Positions 44,690-53,283 of a DNA stretch of 64,000 nt are shown here, in pieces. The notes beneath the pieces are model-generated. The model did not search any database. It was given only the letters and a program-made list of their open reading frames with translations, and was not told where the DNA came from. A program made the position numbers and the translations under genes. Positions within the stretch are counted from its first letter, which is position 1. Each line of letters opens with the position of its first letter. Source of the DNA: Lysinibacillus antri (GTDB lineage: Bacteria > Bacillota > Bacilli > Bacillales_A > Planococcaceae); contig NZ_RYYR01000013.1 of NCBI RefSeq assembly GCF_003977595.1, positions 41,037 through 105,036 of the forward strand, read 5' to 3'.

Positions 44690-44972
44690 AAAAAACCTCT
44701 TTATTTATTAATTATTTTGTCTCATTAACTTAGGTATATATTTCACAATCTCTACTGAATTTTAAATTATATACTAAAATTTCTTTAAAGCCATTGCTTC
44801 ACAATATGGTCCTTTAGCTAAAAAAGGGACAAATCTTTTTCAAGAATTGAGCCTGATTGTCAGAATTCGACTAGTTATGACTATATTTTTTAGGGGAGGT
44901 AGAATAGTAGTGGAGGCTGGAAGAAATATGTTAATTTTGTTATAATTTGTTTAAAAAATAGGAGATAACTGG

Positions 44973-45971
44973 ATGGCGAAAAGTGTATTTACAAGCATTA
45001 GAGATTTCTCTAAGAACTGTGTAGATTTAGATCCGACTAGACTTGGAACAGCAAGAAGCAGCCGAAATTGGCTAGTTGAAAAAATTGAAAGTTTCCAGAA
45101 TAGTGATTCGTACTTCCCTGAAATTTATAGAGAAGAAAACAATGTTCAAATGGGTTCTTTTGCAAGAAGAACAAAAATTCGTCCATTGGATGACATTGAT
45201 TTTATTATAGTCTTTTCAGCAAACGGAAGTACTTATAACACATATTTTAATAACGAAATTACTATTTCCGTTCCTGATACAGCAACTAATTTAAGGCGTT
45301 TAACGAATGAAGACAATACTCTAAACTCGGTTAGGCTTTTAAATAAGTTAAAAAGCTCTTTACAGAATGTCCCTCAATATTCTGCGGCAGATATTAAACG
45401 GAATCAAGAAGCTATAACACTTAAACTAACTAGCTATGAATGGAACTTTGATATTGTACCGGCTTTTATAACGTCTCCTGATAGCTCTCAAAGAACTTAC
45501 TATTTGATCCCCGATGGTAATGGGAAATGGAAAAAAACTGACCCACGGATAGATGCTAAAAGAGCGACTGAAATAAATCAAAAGCGGAACGGGGGAGTAC
45601 TAAGGATTATCAGGCTTATAAAATATTGGCAAAAAAGACCTGTTGTTCCAAGTATTAGATCTTACTTGTTAGAAAATTTAGTTTTAAATTATTTTGATAC
45701 TAACGAGGTATCTATCTCAGACCAGGTGACTTTAAAGGATCTTTTTTATCATTTAAGCATCAGTATTTATTCTAGCTGTTATGATCCCAAAGGAATACAA
45801 GGCGATTTAAATACACTTACTTCTGAAACCAAACACAAATTCTCTGAAGCAGCTGCAAAAGCTTCTTTGTGTGCACAAAATGCTATTGGTTTCGTGGCTA
45901 AAGATGACCATAAATCAGCCCACGACGAGTGGAAAAAAGTTTTTGGAAGTGAGTTCCCTGACTATGGATGA
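44973..45971 (+). CDS. CBASS cyclic-oligonucleotide synthase (CD-NTase, SMODS type)
   Basis: 332 residues. DNA-polymerase-beta-like nucleotidyltransferase: G61-S62 of MGSFARRTKIRPLDDIDFII with the metal ligands D74/D76 (DxD), and a third aspartate D160 in WNFDIVPAF, so the catalytic triad is complete. A helical C-terminal part follows. CD-NTases make cyclic di- or trinucleotides after phage infection. It overlaps the S-4TM effector gene by 8 bp, the layout of a minimal type I CBASS. GGAGAT precedes the ATG. Nucleotide product unknown. Confidence 0.88.
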   Translation: MAKSVFTSIRDFSKNCVDLDPTRLGTARSSRNWLVEKIESFQNSDSYFPEIYREENNVQMGSFARRTKIRPLDDIDFIIVFSANGSTYNTYFNNEITISVPDTATNLRRLTNEDNTLNSVRLLNKLKSSLQNVPQYSAADIKRNQEAITLKLTSYEWNFDIVPAFITSPDSSQRTYYLIPDGNGKWKKTDPRIDAKRATEINQKRNGGVLRIIRLIKYWQKRPVVPSIRSYLLENLVLNYFDTNEVSISDQVTLKDLFYHLSISIYSSCYDPKGIQGDLNTLTSETKHKFSEAAAKASLCAQNAIGFVAKDDHKSAHDEWKKVFGSEFPDYG

Positions 45972-46857
45972 AATTTATATTAATGTAAAACAGAATGAAC
46001 CAGAATCATTGCGTCTTTTGGCTGCCATGCGAATTCTGTATACAAGAGCAAAGAAATTACGGTCTTTTAGAGTCTTAATAACAGTATTGCTTCCTATTGT
46101 TAGTATTTTAGGCTTAAAATATTTCCCTAACTTAAAGGAAGAATTAGCTTTTATAGCTGGAGTTTGGCTCGTTCTAAACAGAGTTCTCTTTATAGAAATT
46201 GAAAAAAGTATGGTAAGAGATGCGGCAAAAATTCAGGAGCAATTTGATGTGGATTTATTTAAAATCTCGTGGAATAACCTTATAGTTGGTGAGAAGATTC
46301 CAATTGAACGAATAATGAAGTTAAATGAAATGTCCCAAGAAAAAGAGGAACATCTTAAAAATTGGTACCCTGGATTAAAGAGTCCTGATCATTATTTTAA
46401 TGTTTTATTGGCTCAAAGGACAAGCATTGTTTGGGATATAGAACAAAGGAAGTTTTATAAAAATATATTAATCTGGATTGTTATTCTGTATATTTTAATT
46501 ATGTTAGGAATTTGCTTCCTAATGAATTTACCTACCCAAACTTTGATAATTTCCTTTTTAGTTCCTTCTTTACCTTTAATCTTGCACTTAATTGAGATAA
46601 CGAAGGGGCATATAAAGCGGCATGAATCATTAGAAAAAGTTTTACCGAAAGTGACAGTCGATGTAGAAAATTATTCAAGAGTTGATGATGACATAGTAAA
46701 TAAGTGTAGGGGTTACCAGGATATTGTGTTTCTAACACGATGTGACGTAAACATGGTTCCTGACAAAATTTACTGGTTAAAGAGAAATCTGTTTGACAAA
46801 ATAGCAAAAGATACAAATGAAGCTCAGAGCGATAAACAAAAAACTTCCGGTTTTTAA
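45964..46857 (+). CDS. CBASS effector, S-4TM family pore-forming protein
   Basis: 297 residues with four transmembrane helices in two pairs: RSFRVLITVLLPIVSILGL and LAFIAGVWLVLNRVLFI near residues 35-80, and ILIWIVILYILIMLGICFLM and LIISFLVPSLPLILHL near residues 165-215. The start MDEIYINVKQNEPESLRLLAAMRILYTRAKK type N-terminus is that of the SMODS-associated 4TM effector family (NEPE...LLAA). When it binds the signal of the neighbouring synthase it should open a membrane pore and kill the infected cell. Start chosen at the ATG overlapping the upstream stop. Confidence 0.87.
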   Translation: MDEIYINVKQNEPESLRLLAAMRILYTRAKKLRSFRVLITVLLPIVSILGLKYFPNLKEELAFIAGVWLVLNRVLFIEIEKSMVRDAAKIQEQFDVDLFKISWNNLIVGEKIPIERIMKLNEMSQEKEEHLKNWYPGLKSPDHYFNVLLAQRTSIVWDIEQRKFYKNILIWIVILYILIMLGICFLMNLPTQTLIISFLVPSLPLILHLIEITKGHIKRHESLEKVLPKVTVDVENYSRVDDDIVNKCRGYQDIVFLTRCDVNMVPDKIYWLKRNLFDKIAKDTNEAQSDKQKTSGF

Positions 46858-46873
46858 CTGGAGATTTTTTTGT
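46845..46873 (+). terminator. Terminator of the CBASS operon
   Basis: CTTCCGGTT and AACTGGAG pair (one G-T) and are followed by ATTTTTTTG; the stop codon of the effector lies in the loop. Confidence 0.75.
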
Positions 46874-47319
46874 TTATCGTTTACCAGCAGCATATATTGC
46901 TCATATCAGTGACATTCCAAACAAATAGGCGTAGCGTTAGGATTGTGGCCAATTTACAACGATAAGAGAAAAAATTTGTATCCTTTGTAATTTAAAAACG
47001 TTTTGCGTAAAGTTTTTCTAGTAATTCTTTAATCCATCTCTCTAACTACACCTTACTTTAAAATTGTTATTAAACAATATAGTGTATGAGCTAATCAGTA
47101 TATTATAAATGTATTGAATCCAGTTAGACTCACTTCCTATTAATTAAAAAATGGACTGTTGATTTGGATTCTAATCAACAGCCCAATTATGTGTGCGTTT
47201 TATTTTCATTTTGTACCAGAGAACTAAACGGATTATTTTAAGCTGATGTATATTCTATGCAAAGCATTTTATATTTTTCTTTTCGGTTAATTCATAAATA
47301 ATTTCTTCCCCAAAAGATT
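46874..47319. other. Intergenic region between CBASS and the first serine recombinase
   Basis: About 445 bases between convergent genes. A minus-strand terminator for the recombinase is at 47144-47184; otherwise no gene, repeat or RNA was recognised. Confidence 0.6.
47144..47184 (-). terminator. Terminator downstream of serine recombinase 1
   Basis: On the minus strand GGGCTGTTGATT pairs with AATCAACAGTCC and is followed by ATTTTTTAATT. Confidence 0.8.
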
Positions 47320-48912
47320 CTAATTAAATTTCCCTTCAAAGTAATCTGATAACCATATATTCAGTTCAATTTCTATTTCATTTTTCCCTAAATAAACCTT
47401 ATTAATTATTCTTGAGAGCATTGCTTTTTTTAGATCCTCATCTGCTTCATTAAACTTTTGTTCCCAATTTTCTAATTCATTTGCCAGATAATTTACATCG
47501 GAATAGTTTTCTCTCTCTTTTTCTAATTCTTTATTCAAAGAATTTATTTGTGATACCTTTACTTCTATTTGCTTTTCTATTGCATTAATGGTCCCAGATA
47601 ACTGTTCAGGAGTAAAAGAACTCTCACCAATTAAAGTTTTCCCGATTTCAAGGTTTAATTTTTCATGTTGCTTTGTTAAATCTAAATACTCTTTTTTCAA
47701 ATTATGAACATTCCGTTCTTTTAGCTTTAATAATTCAGCTTTCATATTTTTGCTTGTATCAAGGAAGGATCTTAAGTCAAATTGTGATAGGATAATTTTT
47801 ATCTTATTAATAATTAATGTATCGAATTTTTTTCCACCCCAGATATTTTGTTGATGATCACAATATAATCTACCTTTGTTTAAAGGACATTTATATCGAT
47901 AAATGATATTTTTATAATATCCTTCTTTATTATTATATTTTGAATTTCTGTAAAGATAGTTAGGGGTTAGTTTTGAACCGCAATATTTACAATATGCCAA
48001 GCCCGAAAATAACAATTTTCCTGTTCTTGGTATACCAGATTTGTCTTGTTCTTGAATATTACTACTCCTAATATTTCTTATTTGTTCCGCTTGGCTAAAT
48101 AGCTCATCAGAAATAATTCTTAAATTTTCGTTAAATGGCTGCGTTCCTCCTACAGCAGTTTTATATCTCTTAAATCCAATGTAAATTGGATTTGATAATA
48201 TTCTCTGTATGGTAGTCACTACAAAAACTTTACCATCTCTATTTCGATATCCATTTTCATTTAAATAATCTGCAATTTTTCTATAACCCATATGTTTGTT
48301 TACATATAAATTATAAATTAACTTAATCATTTCTGACTCATTTTCATCTGGCAGTAATTCTTTAACTAGACGATCTTTATTTTTCCAATGTTTTTCTGAT
48401 GTTTCAACAATTTTGTATCCAATTGGTGCCACTCCACCTTGAAAATAGCCTTGTTCGCTTAGCTGTTTTTTCGCTTCTTTTACCCTAATCGATGTTTTTT
48501 GACTTTCACCATCCGATTGCCAAAAGCTTATATAATTTAGAAGCTTATCAACATGAGATTCAATTTTTCTTTGGCCTTCTTTTACAGACCAAACCTCAAT
48601 ACCGTTTTGAATTAAAAAATTTACCATTACTGGTGTTTCATCTTCTCTTCGACCTAAACGATCGAACATGAAAACTAATAATACGTCAAATTCTTTATTT
48701 AATGCGCCTTCTTTTAGAATTGCCATTTCATCTCGTTCGTTTAATGATTTTTTCCAACCAGATACTCCTTTTTCGTATAACTCATTTGTTATTATCCAAT
48801 TAGGTTTGTTTTTAACGAATTCATGGCAAGCATTTTTTTGCATCGGTATATCATCATCTGTACTTACTTGTTGTTTCTTCGATACTCGAAAAAGACACCA
48901 AACTCGTTTCAT
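47320..48912 (-). CDS. Large serine recombinase 1
   Basis: 530 residues. Resolvase/invertase catalytic domain with the nucleophile S11 in CLFRVSKKQQ and FDRLGRRED; a recombinase domain (GYRKIADYLNENGYRNRDGK...TIQRILSNPIYIGF); a zinc ribbon (CKYCGSKL ... CPLNKGRLYCDH); and a long coiled coil at ~390-480. Such enzymes integrate and excise phages and genomic islands at specific att sites. Its N-terminal part diverges from the pair at 49630-52538. A 67-residue gene precedes it by 48 bp. Confidence 0.93.
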   Translation of the reverse strand: MKRVWCLFRVSKKQQVSTDDDIPMQKNACHEFVKNKPNWIITNELYEKGVSGWKKSLNERDEMAILKEGALNKEFDVLLVFMFDRLGRREDETPVMVNFLIQNGIEVWSVKEGQRKIESHVDKLLNYISFWQSDGESQKTSIRVKEAKKQLSEQGYFQGGVAPIGYKIVETSEKHWKNKDRLVKELLPDENESEMIKLIYNLYVNKHMGYRKIADYLNENGYRNRDGKVFVVTTIQRILSNPIYIGFKRYKTAVGGTQPFNENLRIISDELFSQAEQIRNIRSSNIQEQDKSGIPRTGKLLFSGLAYCKYCGSKLTPNYLYRNSKYNNKEGYYKNIIYRYKCPLNKGRLYCDHQQNIWGGKKFDTLIINKIKIILSQFDLRSFLDTSKNMKAELLKLKERNVHNLKKEYLDLTKQHEKLNLEIGKTLIGESSFTPEQLSGTINAIEKQIEVKVSQINSLNKELEKERENYSDVNYLANELENWEQKFNEADEDLKKAMLSRIINKVYLGKNEIEIELNIWLSDYFEGKFN

Positions 48913-48960
48913 TTTCGCACACCCGTTTCATTTGCCAATTATGTTAAAATATACAGATAT

Positions 48961-49164
48961 TTATAATATCTCTAAGAAAAAGGTTTTTAATGCATTTTTT
49001 GCTTCTTTTCTTTTTTCTTGATCTTTGGTGAATTTTAGATGTATTTTCACTTCGTTTTCTGATATATCCTTTAAATAATCAAAGTTATCATCTGGTACGT
49101 GTAGATACTTCACTCCACCTACGTCAATTTCACCCAATGATTGAGGGTGACTTACATCCTTCAT
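48961..49164 (-). CDS. Small protein upstream of serine recombinase 1
   Basis: 67 residues, acidic N-terminal half and basic C-terminal half (KFTKDQEKRKEAKNALKTFF). GGAGTG stands 9 bp before the ATG, and it lies 48 bp ahead of the recombinase on the same strand, so they are probably co-transcribed. I do not recognise the family. Small proteins in this position can be recombination directionality factors or regulators; that is only a suggestion. Confidence 0.65.
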   Translation of the reverse strand: MKDVSHPQSLGEIDVGGVKYLHVPDDNFDYLKDISENEVKIHLKFTKDQEKRKEAKNALKTFFLEIL

Positions 49165-49289
49165 AATAAATCACTCCGATATTATGGGGTGTTAAATTGT
49201 ATTCGCTTTGAATCGATAATATTAGTCATTTTTCTTATCGAAGATGTCTTATTAATAACACCTAATTCAACACCTTTAGTTCTTTAAAA

Positions 49290-49350
49290 AAGAAAACCCC
49301 ATAGAAGGACCTACACATTTGTGTAAATCTTCTATGGGGTTTTCCCTTTT
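49290..49350. terminator. Bidirectional terminator-like hairpin
   Basis: AAAACCCCATAGAAG pairs with CTTCTATGGGGTTTT (15 bp) around a 25-base loop; A-rich left and TTTTTT right flanks suit either strand. Confidence 0.85.
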
Positions 49351-49442
49351 TTGTCTATTTAGTATTAAAAACATTATATCTTCATATTTTTATATTTTAA
49401 GTCTTCTAAAAAATAATTATATTTTTATTTTAGGTTTAGATT

Positions 49443-49657
49443 TTCGGTTTTTTGACCATTATTAAAATATAGCGTTCGGTATATTAACCATCGAGGAATT
49501 CCAAGATGACTGGAAAACCGAATGAACATGCTCTAAAAGCCTTGATTACAAGGGATTCTAAGAATGGCGATTTTACGAAAGTAAATTTAGCACATTTAAT
49601 TCGGTTTCCTAACCAGTCAAAACTTCTTCTTATCTTATTTGTTCGGTAACATAACCA
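49443..49657. other. Cluster of four TTCGGTnnnnTRACCA sites, candidate recombinase att/binding region
   Basis: Four 16-bp sites occur in 215 bp: TTCGGTTTTTTGACCA (49443), TTCGGTATATTAACCA (49475), TTCGGTTTCCTAACCA (49601) and TTCGGTAACATAACCA (49642). Each holds a GGT-N6-ACC dyad with variable centre. The last lies in the 3' end of recombinase 2. Repeated short dyads beside serine-recombinase genes fit an attachment or enzyme-binding region; inference. Confidence 0.6.
49506..49649 (+). CDS. Possible short frame or gene fragment near the att-like cluster
   Basis: 47 residues starting MTGKPNEHALKALITRDSKN, with GAGG 9 bp before the ATG, running over two of the dyad sites and overlapping the 3' end of recombinase 2 on the other strand by 20 bp. 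The N-terminal half looks like ordinary protein, the end does not. It may be the start of a host gene cut by island integration. Not recognised. Confidence 0.35.
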   Translation: MTGKPNEHALKALITRDSKNGDFTKVNLAHLIRFPNQSKLLLILFVR

Positions 49658-51156
49658 GTTGCATTTTCCAACAAAATGAATGGGGAGAGACGATAACTGA
49701 TGTGAATTTCGTTATTTCTCTCAAAATTAACTACTACTTCATCGAAAAACATTAAGAAGAATACTCTTAGTTCGGTATCTGTAAAATCAGAAAAGCTATG
49801 TTCGAGCATTTCTTTTAAAATAATAACAAGATACTCTTCTTCGAGAAGTAGGTTAATTTCTTCAATAGTCTCGCTAATATAAGTTATTTCTTCTTGTAAG
49901 TGATTCTTAGTTGTTAAAAATACTTCAGATAATAGCGGTGAATTTGCTATATCATCAGCTAATATTTTTTCATTAAGAAGTGTTAATTCTCTTTTCTGTT
50001 TTAATTTATCTTTTGATTTGATAAGTTTAGTATTCCAACGTTTAAGTTGTTCCCTAGATGTGGTTAAAAAGGTATTGAGCTGGGTACTCCATTTCTTCTG
50101 TAAATCACCTAAAACAGTTTGATGAACAGGGATAATGGAAACACTATTTTTACAAGAAGCACATTTATATATCCTATATTGTCCCGGTTTGTTCTTTGGT
50201 GAATTATCTTTAGCTAATAGATACGAATCACAGCTTTTGCATTTAATAATGGAACGAAGGTAAAATGGTGTATTCATTGTTCCATATAGGTTTTTTAAAT
50301 CGGTTATCTGCTGAACTAGGTGAGCAACAGTTGGATTAATAATAGAAGAATGTACATTTTTAAATAAATCAATATCCTTTTCCGGTTTTGGTTTGCTAAT
50401 TTCATAGCTTGTTCTTACATTCCAAGCTAAGTTTCCTGAATAAGCACGGTTTGAAAGAATATAACTGATTGTACTACTATTCCAACTCTTTACTTTTTTA
50501 GTTGTTATGGCACATTTATTTAAAAACTCAGCAATTGTAGCGTGTGAATGTCCCCAGCTAGCAAGATGGTAAATCAACTGTACTACCGTAGAATCTTCAT
50601 TAGGATACAAAACTCCATTTTCCAAATCGTATCCGACAGGTGTCCGGGAACCGGGGCGCTTTGGTTGATCCAGTTGTAGCAAAGTCATTTGAGCGTCTAT
50701 TGCGCGGGTGGATTTTATTTCAGACTCTTCTGCGGCAAAGACAAGTTTTGCTTGTGTAATTGGATCATCTGGATTCCATTCACCGTCCGATTGGGTACTG
50801 AAAAACTTTACATGAGGGTACTGCTTTCTTATAGGAATATAAATTTCATTGTAGAAATCTGTGATACTCCTAGTAATCCTAGATTCCTCATAAAAGCAGA
50901 CTGCCTCTGCTCCATTTGCAATATCTTCTAGGAGCAGTTGGATACCTTTCCGTTTCCTCACATTATTATGAAAGGCACTTGTTGCTTTATCTGCACGCCA
51001 CTCAGTAATCTCTAAGTTTTCCCTTTCAGCTAATAGTTCGATTTGGCTTTTTTGAATTTCTAAAGAGTTATTTCCATCTTGTTTTTTATCAGAATAACGA
51101 AGATAAGCAGTCGCTTTCACTTTTTTGTTGAATTTGAATTTCTTTTTCGTTTTCAT
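49630..51156 (-). CDS. Large serine recombinase 2 (second of an overlapping pair)
   Basis: 508 residues. Catalytic serine S22 in YLRYSDKKQDG, FYEESRITRS in the catalytic domain, a recombinase domain (HATIAEFLNKC...SYILSNRAYSG), a zinc ribbon (CKSCDSYL ... YKCASCKNS) and a coiled coil before the C-terminus. Its ATG overlaps the stop of recombinase 3 by 4 bp, so both are made in fixed proportion; paired serine recombinases (compare CcrA/CcrB of SCC elements) act together at one att site. The 3' end contains one of the TTCGGT sites. Confidence 0.92.
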   Translation of the reverse strand: MKTKKKFKFNKKVKATAYLRYSDKKQDGNNSLEIQKSQIELLAERENLEITEWRADKATSAFHNNVRKRKGIQLLLEDIANGAEAVCFYEESRITRSITDFYNEIYIPIRKQYPHVKFFSTQSDGEWNPDDPITQAKLVFAAEESEIKSTRAIDAQMTLLQLDQPKRPGSRTPVGYDLENGVLYPNEDSTVVQLIYHLASWGHSHATIAEFLNKCAITTKKVKSWNSSTISYILSNRAYSGNLAWNVRTSYEISKPKPEKDIDLFKNVHSSIINPTVAHLVQQITDLKNLYGTMNTPFYLRSIIKCKSCDSYLLAKDNSPKNKPGQYRIYKCASCKNSVSIIPVHQTVLGDLQKKWSTQLNTFLTTSREQLKRWNTKLIKSKDKLKQKRELTLLNEKILADDIANSPLLSEVFLTTKNHLQEEITYISETIEEINLLLEEEYLVIILKEMLEHSFSDFTDTELRVFFLMFFDEVVVNFERNNEIHISYRLSPFILLENATGYVTEQIR

Positions 51157-52538
51157 GAGGCATTCGATTCCTTTACAAAAGATGAAAGAAACAGATCTAT
51201 ATGCACGTAAGTTTCATAAACTTGAGTTTTATCAACAATTAATTCGATGAGTCGATAAAGTTCTTGCTCCTTAAAGTTATAATTAAGCTGAGATAATAAC
51301 CGATTAATGTCCGTAATTTCGCTACTTAGAATTTGTAAAGACAATAAATCTTGTTCTAAGTCACTGTACTTGTTTTTAAGTGCAGCAATTTCCTCCAAAT
51401 ACTTAGACATAGCAGATTTCACTTTTCTATCAAGTGTGCAAATTTTTAGAGAGGTATCTAGATATTCTGCTGTAGTACTTTCTAAAGCCTTTTGTACATT
51501 TTTCTGTGCCGCCGTAATTTGTTTTGAAATTATTTTTTTTGCAAGATTAACGGAAATCGATTGGACATAATCTAAGACGGTTTGTATTACTAATTTATCA
51601 ATCTCTTCAACAGGGATAGAAATTCTCTTGTGATTAGAGCTACATACAAAGTAACCTAAGTCAAGTTGGTTCTTCTTCCGATATTTCATTGTACCCCCAC
51701 ATTCACCGCACATCGGGCTTACCAAATGCTGTTTATTCACCTCTGCCATTTTTTCAAGATAGAAAGCAATAAACAAATCGATTTTTGATTTACACTCAAC
51801 GTATAGTTCTAGACTTACAAAAGGCTCTACATGATGCAAAAACTGATAACTATTTTTCGATTCGTAATGTCCTGAGTAGAAGGGATTTGTTAGAATTTTA
51901 ATAATTTTTTCAGGGTTATTTAAACCTTTTCTGCGTACTAATAAAAACTCAAGAAACTCATCTTCACCTTGAACATTACTAAAATCAATAAATAACGATT
52001 GAATGACATCTTTTTTATCCTCATTGATAATATATTGAGGTTTATTTCCATTATCAGTAATACGTTTATACCCCAAGATCTTTGATGGATATTGCTTTCG
52101 AGCATCAGCAGTACGTGTACCGATATTTTGACCTTCCATTTGCGAAAACATCCCATAAAAGGCTTCTAAAGATAGTTTATTTTTAAATGGCGGTTCATTA
52201 CTAGCTGTATAAATAACCTCCACATCATATTTAATAAATAACTTCGTAATATCAACAAATTCATAAAAGTTTCTGGCTAATCGATCACGCTTATATACAA
52301 TAACCGTTTTGACTTTTCCTTCTTTTATTAAACGGATTAAATGCATTAGATTCGGTCTCTCTTCTATTTTCAACTTCGTAGCTGAAATATCGTGATCGTC
52401 TAAATAATTAATAAAATCATCATCTTCCTTTAGGCCGAGTGATTCAAGATACCTTTTTGCTGCAGAGATTTGTAGATCCAGATGTTGTTTAGCAGAACTT
52501 ACCCTGCAATAAACAATAATTAAATTTCTTTCCTTCAT
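51153..52538 (-). CDS. Large serine recombinase 3 (first of the pair)
   Basis: 461 residues. Catalytic serine S14 in IIVYCRVSSAKQ, KRDRLARNFYEF in the catalytic domain, then a short recombinase domain, a zinc ribbon (CGECGGTM ... FVCSSNHKR) and a coiled-coil region. The frame opens 18 bp earlier (ATG 52556), but AAAGGA lies between, so the ATG at 52538 is preferred. It overlaps recombinase 2 by 4 bp and follows a 51-residue gene by 21 bp, part of an operon of three tiny genes and two recombinases. Confidence 0.92.
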   Translation of the reverse strand: MKERNLIIVYCRVSSAKQHLDLQISAAKRYLESLGLKEDDDFINYLDDHDISATKLKIEERPNLMHLIRLIKEGKVKTVIVYKRDRLARNFYEFVDITKLFIKYDVEVIYTASNEPPFKNKLSLEAFYGMFSQMEGQNIGTRTADARKQYPSKILGYKRITDNGNKPQYIINEDKKDVIQSLFIDFSNVQGEDEFLEFLLVRRKGLNNPEKIIKILTNPFYSGHYESKNSYQFLHHVEPFVSLELYVECKSKIDLFIAFYLEKMAEVNKQHLVSPMCGECGGTMKYRKKNQLDLGYFVCSSNHKRISIPVEEIDKLVIQTVLDYVQSISVNLAKKIISKQITAAQKNVQKALESTTAEYLDTSLKICTLDRKVKSAMSKYLEEIAALKNKYSDLEQDLLSLQILSSEITDINRLLSQLNYNFKEQELYRLIELIVDKTQVYETYVHIDLFLSSFVKESNAS

Positions 52539-52559
52539 GTAATTATCCTTTCTCATAAG

Positions 52560-52715
52560 TTATTTTCTACTAATCAGTAAGGCTCTGAGTCTGTAATCAT
52601 CTTTTGCAACATGGTCAAGAAGCATTTTTTCAATAAATCTTTTAAACCATAATTCAGATTCGGCTGATAACTCTTCAGAGTAACTAACTTTGACAACACG
52701 GTATTGCTCGTTCAT
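52560..52715 (-). CDS. Tiny gene immediately upstream of recombinase 3
   Basis: 51 residues: begins MNEQYRVVKVSYSEELSAES, then an amphipathic helix (ELWFKRFIEKML). A strong GGAGGGA site lies 6 bp before the ATG. It ends 21 bp before the recombinase start, clearly in one operon. Too short to be listed by many gene finders. Family not recognised; a recombinase cofactor is possible by position only. Confidence 0.7.
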   Translation of the reverse strand: MNEQYRVVKVSYSEELSAESELWFKRFIEKMLLDHVAKDDYRLRALLISRK

Positions 52716-52775
52716 TCAGTTCCCTCCAGTCTTATTTTTGTATTCATCTTTGACTGGAAAGGAACTTTTTATACT

Positions 52776-52931
52776 TTATTTCTCTTTATCTGTGTTAGTA
52801 GATTTCATCTCCGTGAAATTAAGTGATAACTGAACATCATTAATTTCCTTCAATGAATGATTCTTTCTTGGACGAATAACAGTGCTTATTTCATAGCCGG
52901 GAATTTTCAGCTTCTTTATTATTTTGTTCAT
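52776..52931 (-). CDS. Tiny basic protein in the recombinase operon
   Basis: 51 residues starting MNKIIKKLKIPGYEISTVIR, basic at the N-terminus. AGGAA stands 7 bp before the ATG at 52931; the frame continues upstream to a TTG without a ribosome site, so the short form is chosen. It overlaps the 54-residue gene upstream by 41 bp in another frame. Family unknown. Confidence 0.6.
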   Translation of the reverse strand: MNKIIKKLKIPGYEISTVIRPRKNHSLKEINDVQLSLNFTEMKSTNTDKEK

Positions 52932-53055
52932 GTTTTTGTTCCTGTAGGTGGATGAACAATTTGATAGTGGTTTTGGAGATACCAAAGGCTTCACAATGTT
53001 CAAGACATTGCTGATACCATCTATTGTTGTTTTGGCAATGATTCTTGTCCTCCAC
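52891..53055 (-). CDS. Tiny HTH-like protein, first gene of the recombinase operon
   Basis: 54 residues from a GTG with AAGGAGG 9 bp upstream. The middle CEAFGISKTTIKLFIHLQ resembles a helix-turn-helix, so it may bind DNA (regulator or directionality factor). It overlaps the next tiny gene by 41 bp. Found from the strong ribosome site and the sensible peptide. Confidence 0.6.
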   Translation of the reverse strand: MEDKNHCQNNNRWYQQCLEHCEAFGISKTTIKLFIHLQEQKHEQNNKEAENSRL

Positions 53056-53145
53056 TGAGGAAGCCCTCCTTTCTATTTAAAATAGTAGATATATAAGTTG
53101 AATGCTCTTGGCCTCAAGCGTTAATCATCTTAACTTTAAGAAATT

Positions 53146-53210
53146 AATATTCTAATAGGTAAAAAGTTCTGTTTTTGATAGAATAAAAAGATATAGATAA
53201 TTGGAATATT
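53146..53210. promoter_or_regulatory. Divergent control region between recombinase operon and WYL operon
   Basis: AATATTCTAAT (53146-53156) and ATTGGAATATT (53200-53210) form an 11-bp inverted repeat with one mismatch, 43 bp apart, in the 228-bp gap between the two divergent operons. A TATAAT-like box lies at about 53250. The inverted repeat is a candidate operator for the WYL protein. Confidence 0.45.
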
Positions 53211-53283
53211 TTCCATTAAAATCCCATTATTTGTCCATCTTATTCGATATAATGATAGTAGTTTATTAATAGGTGGTGAGGAC

